DNA of 64,000 bases from Guyparkeria sp016278265 (lineage in GTDB: Bacteria; Pseudomonadota; Gammaproteobacteria; Halothiobacillales; Halothiobacillaceae): assembly GCF_044582145.1 (NCBI RefSeq), contig NZ_JBDODO010000007.1; one strand, written 5' to 3'. This document shows positions 44,398-53,903 of this stretch, one piece after another. Position numbers and translations under genes: made by a program. The number at the start of each line of letters is the position of its first letter. Position 1 is the first letter of the stretch. A model generated the notes under the pieces. The model was not told where the DNA came from. It made no database searches and worked only from the letters and a program-made list of their open reading frames with translations.

Positions 44398-44602
44398 CGC
44401 CATTTCAGCGGCGGTGGGGCACCAATCAGTCCTTATGAGAGACGCCTTGCCAAATCGCCCGCGGCACTCCACAAATCAACGTTCGAATTCTCCCGGCGAC
44501 TCACTAATGACACAATGGAACCCTGACGACACTCGACACTCCAAGTCGAGCCTCCGGCTCAGCAATCCGGACATGACCATACAAACCCAGGTTGATTACA
44601 CG

Positions 44603-45358
44603 ATGCGAAACACCCGTTTTCCGCTTGCCACCCGTTGCGGCCTGACCGCCCTGCCACTGGCTTTTGCCCTGGCCTTGCCGACCACCGCGGTTCTGGCCGA
44701 CAGCAAGGAAGCGATCACCGCCAGCATCCAGAAGCACATGCCGGGCGTACCGATCGACTCGATCGAGGAGACACCCGCCAAGGGCATCTACGAACTCACC
44801 TCCAACGGCCAGATCGCCTACCTCACGGGCGACGGCAAATACCTGATCGCCGGCGACCTGATCGACGTGGCAAACCAGCAGAACCTGACGCAGGCCAAAC
44901 AGCAGTCACAACGCCTGGTATACCTCAAGGACGTTTCGGCGGAGCGCAAGCTCGTTTATCCCGCCGACGGCGACACCAGGCACGCGATCACCATCCTGAC
45001 CGACCCGACCTGCCCGTTCTGCGACAAGCTCCACAAGGAACTGCCGAAACTGCGTGAGGCCGGCGTCGAGGTGACCTACATCCTCACGCCGCGGCAGGGA
45101 CCGGGCTCGAAGGGCTTCGAGGTCTCCTCGAAGGTCGCGTGCGCGGATGACCCGAAAGAGGCGCTCGAACGCGCCATGAAGGGCGACTCGGTCGACGCCG
45201 AGGCCTGCCACAACGACATGATCAAAGAGAACCTGGCGCTCTCCAATCGCCTCGGCATGAGCGGCACCCCGTACACCATCCTGCCCAACGGTGCGGCCAT
45301 GCCCGGCTATCGTCCGGCAAACATCATGCTGCAAGCAATCGAGCAAAGCGCGCGTTAA
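44603..45358 (+). CDS. dsbC: Periplasmic thiol:disulfide isomerase DsbC
   Basis: A 251-residue protein with a signal peptide (cleaved near VLA-DSK), an N-terminal dimerisation domain (IYELTSNGQIAYLTGDGKYL) and a thioredoxin domain with the active site CPFC (Cys137 and Cys140). A second cysteine pair, one in KVACAD and one in EACHND, matches the structural disulfide of DsbC. SGTPYTILPNG holds the cis-proline. It repairs wrong disulfides in the periplasm. It lies 205 bases after xerD and has its own terminator. Confidence 0.93.
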   Translation: MRNTRFPLATRCGLTALPLAFALALPTTAVLADSKEAITASIQKHMPGVPIDSIEETPAKGIYELTSNGQIAYLTGDGKYLIAGDLIDVANQQNLTQAKQQSQRLVYLKDVSAERKLVYPADGDTRHAITILTDPTCPFCDKLHKELPKLREAGVEVTYILTPRQGPGSKGFEVSSKVACADDPKEALERAMKGDSVDAEACHNDMIKENLALSNRLGMSGTPYTILPNGAAMPGYRPANIMLQAIEQSAR

Positions 45359-45382
45359 CCGATCCCCACGCTCGACGACGGC

Positions 45383-45418
45383 AAGCCCCGCGACCAGGCA
45401 TTGGCGCGGGGCTTTTTT
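45383..45418 (+). terminator. Terminator of dsbC
   Basis: AAGCCCCGC pairs with GCGGGGCTT across a 16-base loop, followed by six T. It lies 25 bases past the dsbC stop. Confidence 0.88.
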
Positions 45419-45585
45419 ATGACGCCACTGAACCCAAAGCGGACGTCAAACCATTGACCCTCGATCGGCGCGGTTGGCGTCGCTTGCCGAAAAACAACTA
45501 TCTACCCGCACTTTAACCCTAGGCACGGTTCTGGCTAGAACTACCTCCGCGCGCACCGTCGTGGACGAAAAGTCACACGCCTCGC

Positions 45586-45612
45586 TAAAGTCGGGCGCCG
45601 GTCGACCGATAG
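45586..45612 (+). promoter_or_regulatory. Sigma-28 (FliA) promoter of second chemoreceptor gene
   Basis: TAAAG at 45586-45590 and ACCGATAG at 45605-45612, separated by 14 bases, fit the flagellar sigma-28 consensus with two -10 mismatches. It lies 119 bases before the ATG at 45731. The rest of the 45420-45585 gap shows nothing recognisable. Confidence 0.7.
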
Positions 45613-45730
45613 AACCAACAAGACGAGCGAGAGCCCCTCACCGCCGCGTCACTTCATTGACCCGCGCGCTGGTGTTTGCCGGAGTGACGGCAGGGCGACT
45701 CAAGCCACCATTAGGAGCATTGCCACCACC

Positions 45731-47371
45731 ATGACGATCAAGGCCAAACTCATCCTTCTCGTGGTCCTCGCCGGCGCAGCTACCGTCGGCACCAGCCTTT
45801 TCGGTATCTATGCCGAACTCAAGGGGCATGAACTCGCCGAGAAGAACCACGATTTGCGCATCATGCCGATCGACTACGTCGGCACGTCGGTGCAGTTGCT
45901 CAATCAGATAACCACGCAGTCGCTGCTGGCCCTGCAACACGATCCGCAGGGGAGCACCGCCGCGATGCACGCCCACGGCATCGACCAGCACATGGATATC
46001 ATCCGCGAGAACCTCGCGGCATTGAAGGAAGTCAACGCCAAGATCGCCGCCATCGAGCACCGCCAGACCGTATCCAACGAGGCCCAGCAGGCACTGTTCG
46101 CCACCCAGGACGAACTGGTCAACGTCGCCTTCCTGCCGCTGATCGAAAAGCTCGAGGAAGGTAACTACATCGGCGCCCAGGCCCTGCTGATCCTCACCCT
46201 CACCGAGGTATTGCCGCGCTTCGAGCAGGCCGCGAGCGAGTACGAGGGCATCCTGCGTGGCAACATGGAAGAAGAGCTTGCACGCACCAGCGAGCGGGTC
46301 GAGCAGGACGTGATGATCTCGATCGGTATCACCGTGATCAACGTGCTGATCATCATCGTTATCGCCGCCTGGATCATCCATGGCGTCACCCGTGGCCTGA
46401 AGGCGGCCGACCGCTTTGCCACCAACTTCGCCGAGGGCAACCTCAACGAGCCGGTGCAACTCGACAGCCGCGACGAGATCGCTGACATCATCACGCACAT
46501 GAACACCGCGCGAGAGTCGTTGCGTGACACCCTCAAGCGCATCGGCGAGGCCTCCGAGCAACTTGCCTCGGCCGCCGAAGAGACCTCGGCCGTCTCCGAG
46601 CAGACCGATCGCGGCGTCGCACGGCAGATGCAGGAAATCGAGCAGGTCGCCGCGGCCATGAACGAAATGACCGCGACCGTCGAGGACGTGGCCCGCAATG
46701 CCTCGGACGCCTCCCGAAGCGCCCAGACCGCCAACGACTCGGCCAAGCATGGCCAGACCATCCTCGGCAATGCCGTCAACGCCGTGGGCATCCTCTCCGA
46801 CGAGATCCGCCAGTCCTCGGACACCATCGATTCGCTCAAGGCCGAGTCCGAAGAAATCGGCAAGGTGCTGGACGTAATCGGCGCGATTGCCGACCAGACC
46901 AACCTGCTGGCGCTCAACGCCGCCATCGAGGCGGCCCGTGCCGGCGAACACGGTCGCGGCTTCGCCGTGGTCGCCGAGGAAGTTCGCGCGCTGGCCTCGC
47001 GCACCCAGGGCTCCACCGAGGAGATCCACGGCATGGTTGAGCGGCTGCAATCACGTTCCAACGCCGCCGTGTCCGCCATGCAGCGCGCCCACAACCAGGT
47101 GGGTCACAGCACCCAGGCGATGTCGGAAACCGAGGCGGCCCTGGGCGAGATCGCCCAGGGGGTCAACGGCATCAACGACCTGAACTTCCAGATCGCCAGT
47201 GCCGCCGAGCAGCAGAGCGCCGTGGCCGAGGAGGTCAACCGCAACGTCCAGACCATCTCGCAGATCAGCGAGGAGTCGGCACAGGGCGCCACCCAGACCA
47301 AGACGGCCTCGGCCGAACTCGCCCGGTTGGCCGAGGAACTGCAGGCCCGACTCGCGCGCTTCAAGCTCTAA
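45731..47371 (+). CDS. Methyl-accepting chemotaxis protein with four-helix-bundle sensor
   Basis: A 546-residue chemoreceptor. It has a membrane helix at about 5-26, a periplasmic four-helix-bundle sensor (30-195), a second helix at 198-218, HAMP (to about 270) and the signalling domain with the conserved tip IADQTNLLALNAAIEAARAG and GRGFAVVAEEVR. A QTKTASAEL region near the end is a plausible methylation helix. No C-terminal CheR/CheB-binding pentapeptide is seen. Transcription from a sigma-28 promoter and a terminator right after the gene make it a single-gene unit. Confidence 0.93.
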   Translation: MTIKAKLILLVVLAGAATVGTSLFGIYAELKGHELAEKNHDLRIMPIDYVGTSVQLLNQITTQSLLALQHDPQGSTAAMHAHGIDQHMDIIRENLAALKEVNAKIAAIEHRQTVSNEAQQALFATQDELVNVAFLPLIEKLEEGNYIGAQALLILTLTEVLPRFEQAASEYEGILRGNMEEELARTSERVEQDVMISIGITVINVLIIIVIAAWIIHGVTRGLKAADRFATNFAEGNLNEPVQLDSRDEIADIITHMNTARESLRDTLKRIGEASEQLASAAEETSAVSEQTDRGVARQMQEIEQVAAAMNEMTATVEDVARNASDASRSAQTANDSAKHGQTILGNAVNAVGILSDEIRQSSDTIDSLKAESEEIGKVLDVIGAIADQTNLLALNAAIEAARAGEHGRGFAVVAEEVRALASRTQGSTEEIHGMVERLQSRSNAAVSAMQRAHNQVGHSTQAMSETEAALGEIAQGVNGINDLNFQIASAAEQQSAVAEEVNRNVQTISQISEESAQGATQTKTASAELARLAEELQARLARFKL

Positions 47372-47401
47372 GCACAGCCAGCGCCAAGGCCGAAATGCAG
47401 C

Positions 47402-47426
47402 GACCCGCCTCACGGCGGGTCTTTTT
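47402..47426 (+). terminator. Terminator of second chemoreceptor gene
   Basis: GACCCGCC and GGCGGGTC with a four-base loop TCAC, then TTTTT. It lies 30 bases past the stop. Confidence 0.9.
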
Positions 47427-47562
47427 ATGCTGCCTGGGAATCAAGCGGGGCACTGCCAAGCGGGCACTGCCAAGCCTGGCCACGGCTGTTCCACGCGTGC
47501 AGGCGCGAGGAACAGCGGCTAGGCTGGATGCCCCGACCACAAACTCAACGACGATCCATCGC

Positions 47563-48462
47563 ATGCAATCCAACCCTCGGCCCAATCGCACCTCCGTTGT
47601 CCTGATCGGCTATGGCGATATCGCGCAGCGACTCGCCAATCGACTGGCGGATCATGATCTCGTCGCCATTGCTCGGCATCAGATAGAACGCCCCGAGGGG
47701 CACCTTGGCAAATGGGCCACCTGCCCGATCGACCTGGACGACGAGACTGCCATCCCGCTTGAGGCCACGCCGGAAAACGCGACCTGGGTCTACCTCGCCC
47801 CGCCACCCCGCGAGGGGCAGGCCGATTCGCGTCTCGCGAGCTGGCTGGCCGGGGCGACGCAACCGCCCGCGGGCCTGGTCTATATCAGCACCACCGGCGT
47901 CTACGGCGATCACGGCGGCGATTGGGTGGATGAGGCGACACCACCGGCCCCCGCGCATGACCGGGGTCGGCGTCGACTGGATGCCGAAACCCGGTGCCAA
48001 CAGTACGCGCGAGATCTCCACATCCCCACCTGTACGCTGCGCGTGACCGGCATCTACGCCTGCGATCGGCTGCCCGTGGAAAAGGTCCGCCAGGGCACGC
48101 CCGTGCCTGCCGGCCGCGAGGCACCGTGGTCCAACCGCATCCACGCCGAGGATCTCGCCGACATCCTGCGTCTGCTGGTCGATCGAATCGAGACAGGCCA
48201 GCCCGTTACCGGCACCTTCAATGTCTCCGACAATCACCCCACCCCGGTGAACGTCACCTACCGCCAGATCGCCGCGCACTTCGACCTGCCACAACCCCCG
48301 GAGGCCCCGCTGGCGACCATCCTCGAGCAGGCCAGCCCCATGGCCCGCGAATTCCTGAGCGAATCCCGCCGTGTCGACGCCAGCGCCATTCAGCGCGGGC
48401 TGGGCTGGCAGCCGCGCTATCCCACACTGGCTGCAGCGCTGGCGGATTGCCCACGCGACTGA
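47563..48462 (+). CDS. NAD-dependent epimerase/dehydratase-like protein (YeeZ type)
   Basis: A 299-residue extended short-chain dehydrogenase-like protein. The N-terminal nucleotide site is VVLIGYGDIAQRLANRL, a degenerate GxGxxG (GYGDIA). YISTTGVYGDHGGDWVDE carries the serine/threonine and tyrosine seen in epimerases, and NRIHAEDLADILRLL is the usual C-terminal segment. Members of this YeeZ group have no firmly known substrate. The ATG at 47563 starts the Rossmann fold at the right distance; the frame further upstream is not coding. Confidence 0.8.
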   Translation: MQSNPRPNRTSVVLIGYGDIAQRLANRLADHDLVAIARHQIERPEGHLGKWATCPIDLDDETAIPLEATPENATWVYLAPPPREGQADSRLASWLAGATQPPAGLVYISTTGVYGDHGGDWVDEATPPAPAHDRGRRRLDAETRCQQYARDLHIPTCTLRVTGIYACDRLPVEKVRQGTPVPAGREAPWSNRIHAEDLADILRLLVDRIETGQPVTGTFNVSDNHPTPVNVTYRQIAAHFDLPQPPEAPLATILEQASPMAREFLSESRRVDASAIQRGLGWQPRYPTLAAALADCPRD

Positions 48463-48851
48463 GGGTGTGGGCGGGTCACGGGACACTTGAGCAGCCTTCT
48501 ACCGCAATAGGCGCCCCGCAAAGCCACGGACTATTCGCCCGATCGGTTAATCAGGACTCGCGCGTCTCGCGCGATTCGCTTGCAAGGCAAGCTCCCACGG
48601 TGAAATCGCCACCTGTGCCCTTGTGGGAGCAGGCCTCGCCCGCGAAGGCCGTACCAGCGGCCGTCCCCGACTTCGACTTCCCCAGCCCACGGCATCGTCC
48701 TGGAACACAGGCGCTGACTCGGGCTTCCCCCCACGACCGATCGACTAACCGAAAAGCCCATCGCTCCATCGACAAATCACGGCGACGGGAGCCACCCACG
48801 TCCAATAGCCGTGCTTCTTTCGTTGCCATCCACATTGCGGCGACAGCAACG
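48463..48851. repeat. Intergenic region with REP-like palindromes
   Basis: No gene is seen. Around 48574-48660 there are two facing copies of a GTGGGAGC word (AGCTCCCAC and GTGGGAGCAGGCCTCGCCC) of the dispersed repeat type that also occurs at 53730-53768. The remainder up to the porin terminator is unremarkable. Confidence 0.5.
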
Positions 48852-48876
48852 AAAAAAGGCGCCCGAAGGCGCCTCT
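48852..48876 (-). terminator. Terminator of porin 1
   Basis: On the minus strand AGGCGCC-TTCG-GGCGCCT with a run of T after it. It is identical in core sequence to the terminator of porin 2. Confidence 0.9.
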
Positions 48877-48902
48877 GTCGTTCCGATCAATCTCAGGATT
48901 GA

Positions 48903-50000
48903 TTAGAACTTGTGGACAACACCAACCGAGAAGGCGTTGTTATCGTTGCCCAGATCGGCGGTATCGACTGCCGCGGACTCACCGTGACCCGTCTTGTAAC
49001 CAACCGCGTAGCTGCCGATAGCGCTCTCGTTCGACATGGCGGCGTAGGCGACGTAGACCTTGGTCTGCTTGCTCAGCTTGTAGTCGTAGCCGATCGCCCA
49101 GAGGTTCGCGCCGGAATCGGCGACGCTATCAACTTCGCTGGCGGTGAAGTAGTGCGCCTTGACGGTGCTCTTGCCGAACGAGTAGGCGGCACCTGCGCCC
49201 CACATGTCCATTTCGCCACCGTAAACGTTGGCACCCTGCGCATTTGCCTGCGACTCGGTCATGTAGTTGACGTTCTCGACGCCCTGGTAAAGGCCCATCA
49301 CCTTGAAGCCGCCCATCTTGTACTGAGCCGCGACGCGGTAGGCATTCTGCGAGTCTTCTTCGCCAGCGACTGCCGAGCGATTGTGCTGCTCGTAGCCGGC
49401 GATGATGCCGAAGCCGCCCATTTCGTAAGAGGCGTTCGCGCTGATCGCATCAGAGTTATTGTTGATGTCCGCTTCGGTATCGGAAACGTAGGCAACCGTC
49501 GCCTGGAAGCCACCAACGTCCGGGGTGATGTAGGCGACGGTGTTGTTGTAGCGCTGATCCCAGTTGTTATCCGAGCCACCAACCGAACGGCCGCGCAGGA
49601 TGGAACGCGCGTCACCAATCGTATCGCCGAACAGGTCGTACTTGCCGCGCACATCCTTGAATGGGGTGTCGTGGCGACCAAAGATGGCGGTACCCCAGTT
49701 GCCGTTAAAGCCGACAAAGGTGTTACGCGGGTTCTCGCCGATACCCTCGCCACTGCCACCCCAGTCAACCTGGGTTTCCCACTGATAGATCAGTGACAGG
49801 TTGTCGGAGACCGCTTCCTTGCCCTTGATACCGATACGCGAGGAGTTGGATGCCAGGCTGTAATCGGCATTCTCAGCCACGTCACCGCCCCAAAAATCGT
49901 AGGACGCGTGGATCTTGCCGTACAGCGTGGTGTCGGCGATGGCAGATGCCGGCGCGGCGACGGCCGCTGCAACGGCCAGTGCGATGATGTTCTTTTTCAT
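48903..50000 (-). CDS. Outer-membrane porin, copy 1
   Basis: A 365-residue general porin of the proteobacterial trimeric type: signal peptide MKKNIIALAVAAAVAAPASA, first strand DTTLYGKIHASYDFWGG, repeated alternating beta-strands, the loop-3 style segment GRHDTPFKDVRGKYDLFGDT, and a C-terminal strand ending in VGVVHKF, whose final Phe is the BAM signal. It lets small solutes cross the outer membrane. It is about half identical to the next gene, mostly in the strands, with differences in the loops, so the pair arose by tandem duplication. The start at 50000 begins the signal peptide. Confidence 0.93.
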   Translation of the reverse strand: MKKNIIALAVAAAVAAPASAIADTTLYGKIHASYDFWGGDVAENADYSLASNSSRIGIKGKEAVSDNLSLIYQWETQVDWGGSGEGIGENPRNTFVGFNGNWGTAIFGRHDTPFKDVRGKYDLFGDTIGDARSILRGRSVGGSDNNWDQRYNNTVAYITPDVGGFQATVAYVSDTEADINNNSDAISANASYEMGGFGIIAGYEQHNRSAVAGEEDSQNAYRVAAQYKMGGFKVMGLYQGVENVNYMTESQANAQGANVYGGEMDMWGAGAAYSFGKSTVKAHYFTASEVDSVADSGANLWAIGYDYKLSKQTKVYVAYAAMSNESAIGSYAVGYKTGHGESAAVDTADLGNDNNAFSVGVVHKF

Positions 50001-50196
50001 CTGTGGAACTCCCGAAATCACATGAATATTGGCAAAGGTCCAGACGGACTGGCCGTCAGACGCAAGGCATCGTGAAAGCGAGGAGTTACAGGATCATTAC
50101 CCTGCCATGAAGCGGCAGGAACGCTGTTGCTCGAACGCAACAAAAGAAAGGACGGGTGCACCGCGGTGACCCGTCTCGGCTTGGCCTCGAAACCAA

Positions 50197-50222
50197 CAAA
50201 AAAGGCGCCCGAAGGCGCCTCT
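50197..50222 (-). terminator. Terminator of porin 2
   Basis: The same AGGCGCC-TTCG-GGCGCCT hairpin with a T run as after porin 1; the surrounding 50 bases are also nearly the same, showing that the terminator was duplicated with the gene. Confidence 0.9.
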
Positions 50223-50248
50223 GTGATTCCGATCAATCTCAGGATTGA

Positions 50249-51325
50249 TTAGAACTTGTGAACAACACCTACGGAGAAGGCGTTGCTGTCTTCGCCGGTG
50301 AACGCAGCACGCTCGCCGTGGCCAGTGCCCTTGGCCAGCTCGTAAGAGCCGTTCTCAGACGTCATGGAGCCGTAAGCCGCGTAGACATTAGTCTGCTTGC
50401 TCATCTTGTAGTCGTAACCGACGGCCCACAGGTCTGCAGCGCTATCGCGGCTGAAATCGCCAATATCGGCGTCGTCAGCTACGTAGTACTGGCCCTTGAT
50501 GGTGCTCTTGCCGAAGCTGTACGCAGCGCCCATGCCGTAAAAATCGACATCGTTACCGTCGTCGAAACCGAAGTCACTGATCGACTGCCACAGGCCGACG
50601 ACCTTGAAGCCACCCATCTTGTAGCCAGCGCCAATGCGGTAAGCGCTTTCCTCGTCGGTGGTGGCCGCGCCTGCAGTGCCATCGGAGTTATGAACTTCGT
50701 AGGCACCGTCGATCATGAAGCCTGCCATCTCGTAACCCACACGGGCGCTGAAGGCGTCAAACTCGTTGTTGATGCGATTTGCACCGGTACCAGAATCGCC
50801 GCTCCAGTTGGAGGCGTAAGCGACCATCGCGTCCAAGCCGCCCATGTTCGGGGTCGAGTAGGCCACGACGTTGTTAAGGCGCTCGTCGAAACCGACGCTG
50901 TCGCCGTTTGCACGGCCACGCAGGATGGCACGCGAGTCGCCAACGGTGTCGCCGAACAGGTCGTACTTACGGCTGACCTTCTTCATCGGGGTGTCGTGAC
51001 GACCAGCGATGACGGTACCCCAGCCACCGGTGAAGCCGACGAAGGTGTTACGCACTTTGTCGCCGATGCCGTCACCGTTGCCACCGAAGTCGATACCGGT
51101 TTCCCACTGGTAGATCAGGGCCAGGTTGTCGGAAATCGCTTCCTTGCCCTTGACGCCGATGCGCGACGAGTTGGAGGCCAGGCTGTAGTCGCTGTTTTCA
51201 GCGGTATCACCGCCCCAAACGTCGTAAGACGCGTGGATCTTGCCGTACAGGGTGGTGTCGGCCATGGCAGCTACGGGAGCAGCAACTGCGGCAGCGACTG
51301 CCATTGCAATGATGTTCTTTTTCAT
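50249..51325 (-). CDS. Outer-membrane porin, copy 2
   Basis: A 358-residue porin with signal peptide MKKNIIAMAVAAAVAAPVAA, first strand DTTLYGKIHASYDVWGG, loop-3 segment GRHDTPMKKVSRKYDLFGDT and the same VGVVHKF ending as its neighbour. GGAG lies about nine bases before the ATG at 51325. Extracellular loops (for example NWSGDSGTGANRINNEF) differ from copy 1, which suggests different solute preference or phage avoidance. Each copy has its own terminator, so they can be expressed separately. Confidence 0.93.
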   Translation of the reverse strand: MKKNIIAMAVAAAVAAPVAAMADTTLYGKIHASYDVWGGDTAENSDYSLASNSSRIGVKGKEAISDNLALIYQWETGIDFGGNGDGIGDKVRNTFVGFTGGWGTVIAGRHDTPMKKVSRKYDLFGDTVGDSRAILRGRANGDSVGFDERLNNVVAYSTPNMGGLDAMVAYASNWSGDSGTGANRINNEFDAFSARVGYEMAGFMIDGAYEVHNSDGTAGAATTDEESAYRIGAGYKMGGFKVVGLWQSISDFGFDDGNDVDFYGMGAAYSFGKSTIKGQYYVADDADIGDFSRDSAADLWAVGYDYKMSKQTNVYAAYGSMTSENGSYELAKGTGHGERAAFTGEDSNAFSVGVVHKF

Positions 51326-51693
51326 CGGTTCGATCTCCAATGTGGTTGTGAGATTCACTAGTTTCCCTGACTAGGGTTCCCCTTCAGGGATGAGGTCATC
51401 CTAGCCAACGTCTTCGGCACCACAACCTTAACCCGGGCTTTTCTTTCAAAATGACTACCCGACTGTGACATTTTTGCAACACCGCGGCGCAACAAAAACG
51501 CCAGCGCGCCACGGTGGCGCCGATGGCCGCTGGTCGGGAAGGGCCACCAGCCTGTTCGCATATTTACAACGATCGGCTCATGAGAGGGCCGGCAACCCAC
51601 ACCGAATTGGGGGAAACTCGACACGACCCACCCACACGAAGCGGCGAGTTGCCCCCTCCGCACGGGATGTGACACGCCCCGCTCCCAAGCGGC
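51326..51693. other. Promoter region of porin 2 and intergenic gap to lipA
   Basis: No gene is seen. The part next to the porin (51326-51480) is AT-richer and presumably holds its promoter and leader. A small inverted repeat (CCCTGACTAGGG, then CCCCTTCAGGG) lies near 51364-51390. The rest is unremarkable. Confidence 0.4.
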
Positions 51694-52680
51694 TCAGGCA
51701 GGTTGGCGCGCCTGTTTGAGCACGTCGAACCCGCCCTGGTCGGCGTGGTAGGACGATCGCACCATCGGTCCGGCGGCAACATGCGTAAAGCCCAGCGCCT
51801 CGGCCTGGCGGCCCAGCTCGGCGAAATGCTCGGGGGAGACGAAGCGCTTGACCGGCAGGTGGTGCACGGACGGCTGTAGATACTGACCGAGGGTGAGCAT
51901 GTCGACGCCGTGGTCGCGCATGTCCTGCAACTCGCTGAGCAACTGCTCGTCGGTCTCGCCCAAGCCGAGCATCAGGCCGGACTTGGTCGGCACGTCGGGG
52001 CAACGGCGCTTCATCTCGGCGAGCAGATCGAGCGAGCCCTGGTAGCTCGCGCCGGGTCGAGCGGCGCGGTAGAGCTCGGGCACGGTCTCGAGGTTGTGGT
52101 TGAACACGTCGGGCGGCTCGGCGGCCAGAATGTCGATGGCCTTTTCCACCCGGCCGCGGAAATCGGGGGTGAGTATCTCGACGATCAACTCGGGGTTGGC
52201 CTCGCGCAACGCACGGATCACATCGGCGAAGTGTTGCGCGCCGCCGTCGCGCAGGTCGTCGCGGTCGACCGAGGTGATCACCACGTACTTCAGACCCATG
52301 GCCCGGACGGTCTCGGCCAGGCGTGCGGGTTCCTCGGGGTCGACCGGGCGCGGCTTGCCGTGGGCCACATCGCAGAACGGGCAGCGCCGGGTGCAGATGT
52401 CGCCGAGGATCATGAAGGTGGCGGTACCGTTGTCGAAGCACTCGCCCAGGTTGGGGCAGTTGGCCTCTTCGCAGACGGTGTTGAGGCCCTGCTCCTTGAC
52501 CACGCGCTTGAGGCGCTGGACCTCCGCCCCGCCCTGTGGCCGGGCGCGAATCCAGCTGGGCTTGCGCATCGGGACCGACGGCTCGATCTTGACCGGAATA
52601 CGCGAGACCTTCTCGGAGGAGCGCATCGCGCGGGTCGGGCCGTCGGGGCGGGCGGTGGCGTTGTCCGGGGATTGGCTCAT
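51694..52680 (-). CDS. lipA: Lipoyl synthase
   Basis: A 328-residue radical-SAM enzyme inserting two sulfurs into octanoyl groups. The auxiliary cluster cysteines are Cys70, Cys75 and Cys81 (CEEANCPNLGEC) and the SAM cluster is Cys96, Cys100 and Cys103 (CTRRCPFC). The conserved C-terminal RSSYHAD serine that ligates the auxiliary cluster is present. It works after LipB, whose gene lies 223 bases upstream on the same strand. Confidence 0.97.
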   Translation of the reverse strand: MSQSPDNATARPDGPTRAMRSSEKVSRIPVKIEPSVPMRKPSWIRARPQGGAEVQRLKRVVKEQGLNTVCEEANCPNLGECFDNGTATFMILGDICTRRCPFCDVAHGKPRPVDPEEPARLAETVRAMGLKYVVITSVDRDDLRDGGAQHFADVIRALREANPELIVEILTPDFRGRVEKAIDILAAEPPDVFNHNLETVPELYRAARPGASYQGSLDLLAEMKRRCPDVPTKSGLMLGLGETDEQLLSELQDMRDHGVDMLTLGQYLQPSVHHLPVKRFVSPEHFAELGRQAEALGFTHVAAGPMVRSSYHADQGGFDVLKQARQPA

Positions 52681-52772
52681 GTAATGCGTTTCCCTTGATG
52701 GAGGAAGCAGTTCTGGGATTGGACCGGGTTGTGCTTGACCGTCAGCCGCAGGTAGTCACTGCAATCGTCGAT

Positions 52773-52883
52773 GGCTTCCCGCCTGCGCGGGGATGACGGA
52801 ACCCCATATCCTCGCGAATGACTCGCGGGCTCGATGCCGTTCATCCACAGTCGTGATGGTTTCGCGCCTGAAGGCGCTCCTAC
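52773..52883. repeat. Dispersed repeats in the lipB-lipA gap
   Basis: TTCCCGCCTGCGCGGGGATGAC at about 52775-52797 is the common CCCGCxTxCGCGGGGATGA repeat, also seen at 53564-53588. TTCGCGCCTGAAGGCGCTCC at 52861-52880 is a REP-like palindrome followed by TAC. Confidence 0.55.
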
Positions 52884-52903
52884 GGCGCGATCGGGCCGGG
52901 GGC

Positions 52904-53524
52904 TCACCGGGTCAGGTTGTCGACCAGTTCGTGGGCGATGGCCGGCAGGTCACACTCGTGCGTCGCGCCCCCGCCAAGCACCCGTTGCACGTCGGTGACG
53001 GCGAGACCCTGGTAACCACAGGGGTTGATCCGGGCAAACGGCGTCAGGTCCATGTCGATATTGAACGACAGCCCATGATAACAGCGCCCTTGGCGGATTT
53101 TCAGACCCAGTGCGGCGATCTTGGCGCCCTCGACATAGACGCCGGGGGCATCCGAACGGCGCTCTCCCGACACACCACGTTCGCTCAGCCAGTCAATCAC
53201 CGCCTGCTCGAGACGATGCACCCAATCGCGGGGGCCCAACCCCGCGCGTTTGAGGTCGACCAGGGTGTAGAGCATCAACTGACCGGGGCCGTGGTAGGTC
53301 ACCTGCCCGCCGCGATCGCTGGGCACCACCGGGATGAAACCGGGCGACAACAGGTGCTCGGGCTTGCCCGCCAGCCCCTGGGTGAACACCGGCGGGTGGG
53401 TCAGCGCCCAGAAGGCATCGGGGGTCTCGGGGGTGCGCCGCGCCGTGTAGCGCCGCATGGCGGCCCAGGTGGCGCGGTAGTCGCGCCCCTCACCCAGCCA
53501 GTGGAGGTTGTTGTGTTGCGGCAT
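52904..53524 (-). CDS. lipB: Octanoyltransferase
   Basis: A 206-residue lipoyl(octanoyl) transferase that moves octanoate from acyl carrier protein to target enzymes. Signature segments are GGQVTYHGPGQLMLYTLVDL, the catalytic lysine region GAKIAALGLKIRQGRCYHG, and the catalytic cysteine in INPCGYQGLAVT. Length matches E. coli (213). It is transcribed in the same direction as ybeD upstream and lipA downstream. Confidence 0.95.
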   Translation of the reverse strand: MPQHNNLHWLGEGRDYRATWAAMRRYTARRTPETPDAFWALTHPPVFTQGLAGKPEHLLSPGFIPVVPSDRGGQVTYHGPGQLMLYTLVDLKRAGLGPRDWVHRLEQAVIDWLSERGVSGERRSDAPGVYVEGAKIAALGLKIRQGRCYHGLSFNIDMDLTPFARINPCGYQGLAVTDVQRVLGGGATHECDLPAIAHELVDNLTR

Positions 53525-53903
53525 GGCGTTTTATGGCGATGGGCGCTTATCGAAGGATGCACGGGATTCCCGCTTTCGCGGAATGACACGATTGGTCGGG
53601 GCGTCTGGAGCACGGAATGAACGGGGGAGATCAGGGACTCAGGGCACTGAGGGAGCGGGCCCTGGCCGCGAATCGCGCCACCAGGCGCGAGCCCCGGTTG
53701 GCCGTGTGCCACGCTGCCGTCAGGACAGCCGCCGAGGCGGCTTTCGCGGGCGAGGCCCGCTCCCACGGCGTGGCAATGCCTGCCCTTATGCTCTGACCTC
53801 TTCTTGATTCGCGGCTAAAGACGCCCCTACCAGCCTCTTCAAGGCACTCCCTTTCTTAGATTCGCGGCTAAAGCCGACCCTGCAGAGCCATTCCCAGCTC
53901 GCG
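53525..53903. repeat. Intergenic gap filled with dispersed repeats
   Basis: No gene is seen. It holds GGATTCCCGCTTTCGCGGAA at 53564-53583, a GGGCGAGGCCCGCTCCCAC word near 53748, and two copies of TTCGCGGCTAAAG followed by a partial complement ending CTAC or CTGC (53808-53831 and 53861-53882). The ybeD operon probably ends before it. Confidence 0.55.
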
